From contig JADJRV010000004.1 of NCBI GenBank assembly GCA_016712045.1, positions 124,001 to 188,000 on the forward strand: DNA of 64,000 nt. Reading direction: 5' to 3'. The stretch comes from Chloracidobacterium sp. (GTDB lineage: Bacteria > Acidobacteriota > Blastocatellia > Pyrinomonadales > Pyrinomonadaceae). Shown here piece by piece: positions 28,306 through 35,136 of the stretch. Within the stretch, counting starts at the first letter, position 1. Every line of letters starts with the position of its first letter. The position numbers and the translations under genes are program-made. Under the pieces are notes generated by a model. It did no database searches. It had not been told where the DNA came from and saw only the letters and a list, made by a program, of their open reading frames with translations.

Positions 28306-29610
28306 TTATCTGGCGGCTTCGCTCGCCTGTTCGTCGGTGACACTCTCGGTGATACGTTCGATATCGGCACCTAGTGAGCGAAATTTGCGGACGATCGTTT
28401 CGTAACCGCGGTCGATATGGTAAACGCGGTCGATGGTCGTTTCGCCCTCGGCGGCGACGGCTGCAAGAACGAGCGATGCCGATGCCCGCAGGTCCGACGC
28501 AATGATCGGAGCACCCATCAGCTTCGACTTGCCTTTCACAACAGCGGTATTGCCCGAGATGTGAATGTCGGCGCCCATACGGATAAGCTCGGATGCGTGC
28601 ATAAAACGGTTCTCAAAGATCGTCTCAGTGATCTTTGATTCGCCCTCGGCCTGTGTCATCAGGGCCATATATTGGGCCTGCATATCGGTCGGAAAATCAG
28701 GGTGCGGCTCGGTCGTCATGTCTTTGCCACGCAGCCCGCCTGCGCTTGCCCTCACGAGCAAAGTGCTCTGGTTCAGCTCCTCGATCTCGACGCCGACCTC
28801 ACGCAGTTTTGCGATGACGGCGGTGATGTGTTCGGGGACGCATCGTTTGATCTCGATCTCGCCGCCCGTGATCGCGGCCGCGACGATGAAGGTACCCGTC
28901 TCGATGCGGTCGGGGATGATCGTGTGCTCGGCAGAACCGAGAGCCTCGACGCCCTCGATCTCGATGACGGAGGTTCCGGCACCTTTGATACGGGCTCCCA
29001 TTTTATTCAACAGTTCGGCAAGGTCGTCGATCTCAGGTTCCTGAGCGGCGTTTTGGATAGTAGTCTTGCCCTTGGCAAGAGCGGCGGCCATCATCACGTT
29101 TTCCGTGCCGGTGACGGTCACCTTTTCAAAATGGATCGTGTTGCCGATCAGACGTCCTTTCGGTGCTCGTGCGACGACATCGCCCGACTCAAGTGAAACG
29201 ATTGCGCCGAGTTGCTCGAACGCCTTGAGGTGCAGATCGATAGGCCGTGTGCCGATGGCGCAGCCGCCGGGCAAGCTTACCCTAGCCTGGCCAAATCGTC
29301 CAAGCAGCGGGCCCAACGCCAGCACGCTCGCACGCATCGTTTTTACAAGCTCATACGGAGCCTCAAATGTCTGGATATTATTGGCAGTGACCTTGTGCGT
29401 TCGCAGCTCAGGCGTCAGGACGGTCGCGCCGAGGTCTTCGAGTAGGCGTCGCTGGGTGATGAGGTCTTTTACATACGGGACGTTGTGGAGAATGACGGTT
29501 TCAGATGAGAGCAATGTGGCCGCGAGGCAAGGCAGAGCGGAGTTTTTAGCCCCGCCGATCTCTATCTTTCCTCTCAGCGGATTGCCGCCGCGAACCAAAA
29601 ATTTATCCAT
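28306..29610 (-). CDS. murA: UDP-N-acetylglucosamine 1-carboxyvinyltransferase
   Basis: 434 residues. First committed step of peptidoglycan synthesis: transfers enolpyruvate from PEP to UDP-GlcNAc; target of fosfomycin. N-terminal FLVRGGNPLRGKIEIGGAKN, the catalytic-loop cysteine in LPGGCAIGTRPIDLH, GTENVMMAAALAKG and the C-terminal DRGYETIVRKFRSLGADIER. The Cys makes it a fosfomycin-sensitive type by sequence. Start ATG 29610. Confidence 0.96.
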   Translation of the reverse strand: MDKFLVRGGNPLRGKIEIGGAKNSALPCLAATLLSSETVILHNVPYVKDLITQRRLLEDLGATVLTPELRTHKVTANNIQTFEAPYELVKTMRASVLALGPLLGRFGQARVSLPGGCAIGTRPIDLHLKAFEQLGAIVSLESGDVVARAPKGRLIGNTIHFEKVTVTGTENVMMAAALAKGKTTIQNAAQEPEIDDLAELLNKMGARIKGAGTSVIEIEGVEALGSAEHTIIPDRIETGTFIVAAAITGGEIEIKRCVPEHITAVIAKLREVGVEIEELNQSTLLVRASAGGLRGKDMTTEPHPDFPTDMQAQYMALMTQAEGESKITETIFENRFMHASELIRMGADIHISGNTAVVKGKSKLMGAPIIASDLRASASLVLAAVAAEGETTIDRVYHIDRGYETIVRKFRSLGADIERITESVTDEQASEAAR

Positions 29611-29790
29611 GATCTATCGATTAGATGCGGGCACGAACGCATGTCGCATCAAGATTTCCTTATATATTCGAAAACGGAATGTTATCACAGACCGTGGGGA
29701 TTAAGATAGCAAAACGGTGAGTCTCACAGGCGCAAAAATGCGCGTTATTTATAGCAACGACCAGCCTGACGGTTACATCATAATTATGTC

Positions 29791-29820
29791 TTCAGACATA
29801 CCGAAAGTATTCGCTATTAT
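29791..29820 (+). promoter_or_regulatory. Possible promoter for the short RNA at 29827-29878
   Basis: TTCAGA (29791-29796) and TATTAT (29815-29820) are 18 bases apart, putting the likely transcript start near 29827, just before the anti-Shine-Dalgarno hairpin. The -35 match is weak. Confidence 0.3.
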
Positions 29821-29826
29821 AGTTTG

Positions 29827-29878
29827 TTTGAAGCGTTAGCCCGGCTGGATCACCCTCCTTTCAGCCGGGCCTTTTTTA
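29827..29878 (+). ncRNA. Candidate minimal small RNA: terminator hairpin with an anti-Shine-Dalgarno loop
   Basis: A strong stem GCCCGGCTG (29839-29847) / CAGCCGGGC (29862-29870) is followed by CTTTTTTATT, a textbook intrinsic terminator on the plus strand. Its loop reads GATCACCCTCCTTT, and stem plus loop (GGCTGGATCACC-CTCCTTTC) is a near copy of the 3' end of 16S rRNA, with one extra C. A promoter-like pair lies 7 bases or more upstream, giving a transcript of roughly 50 nucleotides. RNAs that display CCUCC in a loop could pair with ribosome-binding sites of mRNAs. On the opposite strand the loop reads AAAGGAGGGTGATC, an extended Shine-Dalgarno sequence, so an alternative is a structure in the transcript between DinB and murA. 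Expression is unproven. Confidence 0.35.
29839..29878 (+). terminator. Intrinsic terminator (plus strand)
   Basis: Nine-base perfect GC-rich stem with a 14-base loop and six Ts after it. The only plus-strand transcript it could end is the short region upstream (29700-29838), which holds no gene. It overlaps the end of the DinB gene on the other strand. Confidence 0.75.
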
Positions 29879-30416
29879 TTACCGGATCTTTGCAAGTAAA
29901 TTTTCGATCTGCTGTCGGTGGCGGTTTTGGTGAAGGCCAAGTACGACTAACCACTTCGCCGGAATTTAGCGGGCCAAAATATGGGTGCGGAAATTTGTGT
30001 TCGCTGAGGTCAAACTGAGCAAGCTCGTCTTTTATAGCGTCGAGCGTGGCGACATTAGCCGCAAAACGTTCGAGCGATTCAGCGATCGAGACTTCGCCCG
30101 TCGGATGAACGCGGTCAGGTGCCTCGAGCTTGTTCTGCGCGATACCGGCGGCCTGTGCCCCAAAACTCTCGGACAGCGCAAAGCTGCCGTCTGACGTTTT
30201 GCCGTCCGCCTTTGCTTTTTCCAGCATCCTCGCACAGAGCCCCGCGACGCCCGCATTTACAATCGAGACATGCTCGACGATCTGCTGTATCGACCATTTT
30301 TCGCCGTCGGGCAGAGCGGTCGCTTCGTCCGGGCTAATGGCCGTTACGGTATTGATAAACTCGCCGCGAAACTTTTCATTTGCCGAATAGATGTCGGCGA
30401 TGGATTCGTATCTCAT
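29879..30416 (-). CDS. DinB-like protein (frameshifted near the C-terminus)
   Basis: Starts MRYESIADIYSANEKFRGEF at 30416. A DinB-type helical bundle: metal His in WSIQQIVEHVSIVNAG, and a C-terminal motif that reappears in the frame one base over as WLVVLGLHQNRHRQQIENLL. Dropping one base at about 29954 (G of GAAGTGG) joins the two and ends at TAA 29881-29879. Restored length is about 178 residues. Role unknown; family members are metal-dependent transferases or uncharacterised. The final codons run up to the terminator hairpin of the opposite strand. Confidence 0.75.
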
Positions 30417-30424
30417 ATTATTAT

Positions 30425-31747
30425 TTATCGGGCCGGGCCAGCGGCCTGTGTGGTCAACGCCAACCGGTGCCAGCGGGCAAAGCTCATCACGCTGTCGGCC
30501 GCGTTTTGCATGCGGCGGACGTATGCCGTTTTTAGATAGAGCAGATCCTCGGCCGTCCAAGCCAGCTCGACGATCGGATTAAACGACACCAGCAGCTTTT
30601 CGTCCGGCAGTGTTGATAGCGGCTGTTCGGGGCTCGCGGGTTGCGTGTTTGCGTTCGGGTCGGTATTTGCGGACTGTGTCTGCCGGGTTTGTTCGCGATC
30701 GTAGGCTTGCGACGAGATAAGTAGCTGGTTTCGCAAAGGGATAGCCGCCTGTGTCGGGTTTGTGCCGTTTGCGTCGTAAAGCCTGATCTGGCTACCAAAA
30801 GCGGCGGCGACCTTGGCCGAATCTGGTGACCAGACGGGCCGGACGGCGGTCAGGTTGTCATCAAGACGGCGTTCGCGGCCGTTCTTTTCGATGATGCGCG
30901 GGCGGCCCTGCGGTATCAACGATTCGCCTTTGCTGGCGGCGGATATGTCGAGATATTTCCATTCCCGAGAAGTTGCTGCGAGAGCCGCAAGCATCGTGCT
31001 ATCCGGCGACCAGGCGTAGTAAAAATAGATCAGTCCTTCGTTTTCGGTGACAGGTTTTACGCCGGTGCCGTCGGCGTTACAGATGTAGATCTGCTCGGTA
31101 CGAAAGGTCAATATACCGGTCGGTGCTGGCGGCGTCGGGGAAGTTGCCGGTGTCGCGTCGGGTATGGCAGTGTTGGTATTTGTTTCGGTATTTGTGTTGG
31201 CTTCGACCGGTGCGGCGGGATTCGCAGCCGTGTTTGAATTGGTGTTAGCTGCTGGTGAAGCTGTCGGAGCCCCGGGCACAACTCCCAAACCCGCCCGGAG
31301 CATCGCGACAAATGCAAGCGAATTTGAATCAGGCGACCAGACGATAGTGTCCGGAAAATGTACCGCCATCGCTTCGGAGGTCAGCTTTTTCAGCACTTTG
31401 CCGTCCGCGAGATACATGTCGAGCCGATACTCCGCCTGCATATCCGTGACACGATGATAGATAGCTGCAACGTGCTTTTTATTAGGAGCGGCGATGGTGC
31501 GGTCGAGTATCTCGAGCGGCCGGTTAGCGTCAAAATCTGCCTGTATCGCTTCGTTACGCTCCTCCGCGGCTTTTGCGGCGTCGAGTGTCGGAGCCGGGAC
31601 ATCCCCCTCGTATCTGAAATTGAGACGAACGGCAGGCACCTCACGGAGCGCCGTCGTTGCCGACGGCTGTGACTGAAAGATGTTATTCCCACAGCCAAAA
31701 CCGAGAAATGTGATGCAGATCAATAAAACTGAGACGCCTATTCGCAT
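30425..31747 (-). CDS. Lipoprotein with TolB/WD40-like beta-propeller repeats
   Basis: 440 residues from ATG 31747 (an upstream in-frame extension would read through repeat DNA and is rejected). Lipobox TFLGFGC with Cys about 20. Repeats of the TolB type: VWSPDSNSLAFVAML, YAWSPDSTMLAALAA, PVWSPDSAKVAAAFG. The loops contain low-complexity Asn/Thr/Ala/Pro stretches (ANTNSNTAANPAAPVEANTN). It is probably surface-attached or periplasmic and binds a partner or ligand through the propeller. Similar linkers occur in the TPR lipoprotein at 27-28 kb. Confidence 0.72.
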   Translation of the reverse strand: MRIGVSVLLICITFLGFGCGNNIFQSQPSATTALREVPAVRLNFRYEGDVPAPTLDAAKAAEERNEAIQADFDANRPLEILDRTIAAPNKKHVAAIYHRVTDMQAEYRLDMYLADGKVLKKLTSEAMAVHFPDTIVWSPDSNSLAFVAMLRAGLGVVPGAPTASPAANTNSNTAANPAAPVEANTNTETNTNTAIPDATPATSPTPPAPTGILTFRTEQIYICNADGTGVKPVTENEGLIYFYYAWSPDSTMLAALAATSREWKYLDISAASKGESLIPQGRPRIIEKNGRERRLDDNLTAVRPVWSPDSAKVAAAFGSQIRLYDANGTNPTQAAIPLRNQLLISSQAYDREQTRQTQSANTDPNANTQPASPEQPLSTLPDEKLLVSFNPIVELAWTAEDLLYLKTAYVRRMQNAADSVMSFARWHRLALTTQAAGPAR

Positions 31748-31796
31748 GAATGAATCATAACGAGCAGCAAATTTACTGTCAATAAGGTCGGCTTTT

Positions 31797-31841
31797 GGTC
31801 CGGTCCGGACCAGGTGGACCAAGATGGACCAAGGTGGACCA
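31797..31841 (+). repeat. GGTCCGGTCCGGACC / TGGACC repeat, copy 1
   Basis: Begins GGTCCGGTCCGGACCAGGTG and continues with three TGGACCA units about 10 bases apart. The same element occurs at 50682-50727, with the first 26 bases identical. Confidence 0.8.
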
Positions 31842-31886
31842 GAAATGAGAATGTTCGCGAAAAGCACCTGAGAAGCCTGACGTCCT

Positions 31887-31900
31887 GGGGGGGGGGGGGG
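31887..31900. repeat. Run of 14 G
   Basis: Fourteen consecutive G (line starting 31861) in the spacer between the propeller lipoprotein and the M61 peptidase. It may be an unstable homopolymer or a base-call artefact. Confidence 0.9.
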
Positions 31901-31949
31901 CGGACCTAGGAGAGTTTCCGGATACCCACTTAAACGATTGATCTTTGAT

Positions 31950-33800
31950 CTACAGATCAGCGTTCAAATAATCGCGATAGAGCTTTTCTGGAGATCGGTC
32001 GGCTCGGAGATGACTCCGAACGAGTATTCTTTCCGGTTGTTGCTGCCGAGTTTGAATGCGCTCTCGGAGCTTATCAAAGCGAAAGATGGTCAGCTTGATG
32101 GTGTCGCCGGGTTTGCGTTCGCCGATGTAGCTCGTGAGAAACGTCTGAGACGCGCGATAGCCGTCAACGGCAACGATCTGGTCGCCGGTATTGAGGCCTT
32201 GTTCGTAAGCGGGCGTACCTGCGGAGATCGTACGGATGGTCAAAACGCCGTTTGCCTCGGCGAGGTCGGCTCCGAGATAGGCACGCTTTGCGTTGTTCTC
32301 AGCTCCCTTTAGTGTCAGCCCAATACCGCTGACGATGCCGTCAAAATCTATCTCTTCTTTGCCTCGAACGTATTTTGCAAAAAAATCGTCGAGACTCTTA
32401 CCGGCAATCGTTTCCGCGGCTTTTTGATAATCCGCCGGGGCAAAATTCTTGCCCTTTTTGTAAAACTCAGCGTAGAGATGTCGCATTACATCGTCGAGCG
32501 ATTTGGTGCCGCCGGACGCGTTACGGATGGTGATATCGAGCACCATATTTACTATCTCGCCTTTGTCGTAATAAGAGATCTGGTTATTAACGGAGTTTTC
32601 GTCGGGCCGGTAATACTTGATCCAGGCGTCAAAGCTCGAATCTTCGAGGCTCTGCTCAAAGCGGCCGGGCCTTTCCTGCAGTTGCTGTATGCCGGACGCT
32701 CGGCCCTGTAGATATTCTTTGTCGGTGATGAATCCCGCGCGGAGGAGCAGGATGTTTGAATAATATTCCGTGGCTCCCTCGGCGACCCAGAGTAGTTTGG
32801 TGTAATTTTCGTTTTCGTAATCGAACGGCCCGAGCGCGTCGGGGCGGATGCGTTTTACGTTAAAGGCGTGAAAATACTCGTGAGCGACGAGCCCGAGAAA
32901 GTTTTTGTAACGCGAATCGGGTTTGAAGGCGAAACGGTTTGTCTGCAAAGCGGTCGAGTTAAGATGCTCCAACCCGCCGCCGCCGCGTAGGTTGACGATA
33001 AACGTGTAATCCTCATACGGCAGCTCGCCAAAGATCTTGTAGCTTTCCTCTACGATCTTGGCAAAATCGGCGGCGCAACGTTTCATGTCATAGTTGCCCT
33101 CGCCGCTAAAAACAATACGGTGTTGTTTGCCCTGCACGTCAAAGCTGATCTCGTTAAAATTGCTGACCTCAAACGGCGAATCGTACAGCACATCAAAATT
33201 TTCCGCTCGAAATGTATCAGCCCGTCCGGCAAATTTTGGCAGACCCGTTGCAACTTTCCAATTACCAAACGGATTGACCGTGACCGTGGCGGGTGCCGCG
33301 AGCTGGCCTTTGACGAACATCAGCGTCGCGGCGTTATTCCAAAATGCGTGCTCGTCGTTTAGCTCATTCGTTCGGACGGTAAGCTCGTTTGCATAGACCT
33401 TGTAGCTGATCGCTACGGCACCGGCGGATTTTGTATCGACTGCCCAAGTATTTTTATTTAATTTGCGCCAGGTGAGCGGGGCACCGGCGGCGTCTTTTGC
33501 AGAAAACTGCTGCACGTGACGTGCGTATTCGCGGATCAGATAGCTGCCCGGAGTCCAGACCGGCATTTTTACCTCGAGCGTGCCGGGCATCTGACTCCAG
33601 TTCACCGCCATATCGATTTCGAGCAAGTGCGTCGAGGGTTTTGACATCGACACCGAATAGGCGATGTCTGGCGCGACGGGTTTGACCTCAACAACAGGTG
33701 TTTTAGGGCGTTTTTTCTGAGCGGGCGTTTCTTGATTCATAGAAAAACAAAGAACGATCAGGACCAATATTATAGCTTTGTGACTGATTTTTTTTGACAT
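31950..33800 (-). CDS. M61 family glycyl aminopeptidase-like metalloprotease with PDZ domain
   Basis: 616 residues. An N-terminal hydrophobic segment (residues 8-20) suggests export. The zinc site is HEYFH (307-311) with the glutamate in WVAEGATEYY (341-345). An N-terminal beta domain precedes the catalytic domain, and a PDZ-like domain follows at about 510-590 (LGADLAEANGVLTIRTISAG). M61 enzymes trim N-terminal glycine or alanine in known cases. Start ATG 33800. A 200-base spacer with repeats and a G14 run separates it from the propeller lipoprotein downstream. Confidence 0.92.
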   Translation of the reverse strand: MSKKISHKAIILVLIVLCFSMNQETPAQKKRPKTPVVEVKPVAPDIAYSVSMSKPSTHLLEIDMAVNWSQMPGTLEVKMPVWTPGSYLIREYARHVQQFSAKDAAGAPLTWRKLNKNTWAVDTKSAGAVAISYKVYANELTVRTNELNDEHAFWNNAATLMFVKGQLAAPATVTVNPFGNWKVATGLPKFAGRADTFRAENFDVLYDSPFEVSNFNEISFDVQGKQHRIVFSGEGNYDMKRCAADFAKIVEESYKIFGELPYEDYTFIVNLRGGGGLEHLNSTALQTNRFAFKPDSRYKNFLGLVAHEYFHAFNVKRIRPDALGPFDYENENYTKLLWVAEGATEYYSNILLLRAGFITDKEYLQGRASGIQQLQERPGRFEQSLEDSSFDAWIKYYRPDENSVNNQISYYDKGEIVNMVLDITIRNASGGTKSLDDVMRHLYAEFYKKGKNFAPADYQKAAETIAGKSLDDFFAKYVRGKEEIDFDGIVSGIGLTLKGAENNAKRAYLGADLAEANGVLTIRTISAGTPAYEQGLNTGDQIVAVDGYRASQTFLTSYIGERKPGDTIKLTIFRFDKLRERIQTRQQQPERILVRSHLRADRSPEKLYRDYLNADL

Positions 33801-33867
33801 TACTTTTGGAATCTCCGACTAGGTGGTAGAGTTTATTTCTCGCTATCTTACTATATTTTCACGTTTT

Positions 33868-35136
33868 ATGAGCCCCGAAGAGCCGACCAACACAACACCC
33901 GACGCGAAAGGCGATAAATTTTTTACCGCGCCGCTTGTGATCGTATTTGTGACGATCTTTATCGATCTGATCGGGTTTGGGATGGTCATACCGATCCTGC
34001 CGTTTTACGCGGGCAACGAACAATTTAACGCGACGCCGTTTGATATCGGGATGCTGTTTTCGGTCTATTCGTGGATGCAGTTTTTCTTTTCCCCGATCCT
34101 CGGACAGCTCTCAGATAGATACGGACGGCGGCCGATTTTGTTTATCAGTTTGCTTGGTTCAGCGGTGGGATATCTTGTGCTCGGCATCGCGTGGACGCTG
34201 CCGCTCGTGTTTTTGGGACGCATCATTGGCGGCATAACCGGCGGCAGCATCTCGACAGCACAGGCATATATTGCCGACGTCACCACAAAAGAGAACCGTG
34301 CCAAGGGCATGGGATTGTTTGGTGCGGCGTTTGGGCTTGGATTTATCTTAGGCCCGGCACTTGCCGGTATTTTGAGCAAATATGGCATCCATGTACCGTT
34401 TTACTGCGCCGGGATACTATCATTTGTAAATGCGATCGCGCTGTATTTCGTCCTACCCGAATCGCTCAAACCGGAACTTAGACTCCATTCATCGAAAAAG
34501 AAGGGCAAGCTCGCTGAGACATTCGAGTCGTTGGCTAACCCAAATTTTCGCAACATCACGATCGTCTATTTTCTGCTCATCACGGCATTTTCGATAATGA
34601 CGGCGGCGTTTGTGTTGTTTACACAATTTACGTTTGGCTATGATGCCGAGCAGAACGGCTATCTGTTTGCATACGTCGGCGTGATCGCGATCGTTATGCA
34701 GGGAGCTGTGTTTGGCGTCGCCGCCAAAAAAATCGGCGAATACAAGCTCGCGATCATCGGCTGTGTGCTTCTAACGATCAGCCTATTTATCATACCGTAC
34801 GCGTCGCCAGCGTTTGGCGGACTTGCGGGGCTACTGTTTGCGACGGCTTTGCTCGCAGTCGGCAATGCTCTTGCAACGCCCGCATTGACAAGCATTGCTT
34901 CGAAAAATGCGGCGGAAAATGAACAGGGCCGTGCGATGGGTGTGATGCAATCCGGAGCGAGTCTCGCCCGGGCGATCGGCCCAACGATCGGCGGCGTCTT
35001 GCTAAACAACTCGCTCAACAAGGTGGACCGATTTACAGTTTTTCGCACCTATTGGGCGGCAGCGGCGATAATGTTTGTTGCTTTGCTGATGGCGATCTAT
35101 CTCGCCAGGACGGTGCGGGATAAGGTTGTTGTCTAG
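33868..35136 (+). CDS. MFS transporter, DHA1 family (TetA-like drug exporter)
   Basis: 422 residues from ATG 33868 (upstream GTG rejected: poor context). Twelve membrane spans. The loop 2-3 motif GQLSDRYGRRPILFISLLGS and the antiporter motif C region (GMGLFGAAFGLGFILGPALAG) mark the proton/drug antiporters of the TCR/Tet branch. Substrate unknown. Its TAG stop shares CTAG with the stop of the convergent histidine kinase gene. Confidence 0.88.
   Translation: MSPEEPTNTTPDAKGDKFFTAPLVIVFVTIFIDLIGFGMVIPILPFYAGNEQFNATPFDIGMLFSVYSWMQFFFSPILGQLSDRYGRRPILFISLLGSAVGYLVLGIAWTLPLVFLGRIIGGITGGSISTAQAYIADVTTKENRAKGMGLFGAAFGLGFILGPALAGILSKYGIHVPFYCAGILSFVNAIALYFVLPESLKPELRLHSSKKKGKLAETFESLANPNFRNITIVYFLLITAFSIMTAAFVLFTQFTFGYDAEQNGYLFAYVGVIAIVMQGAVFGVAAKKIGEYKLAIIGCVLLTISLFIIPYASPAFGGLAGLLFATALLAVGNALATPALTSIASKNAAENEQGRAMGVMQSGASLARAIGPTIGGVLLNNSLNKVDRFTVFRTYWAAAAIMFVALLMAIYLARTVRDKVVV

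Noticed and set aside
29839..29878. Fragment of a 16S rRNA gene
   Set aside because: Only about 20 bases match, both sides form a designed stem, and no more rRNA is near.
30425..31867. Longer start for the propeller lipoprotein
   Set aside because: The extension is translated from the TGGACC repeat; the lipobox fits the ATG at 31747.
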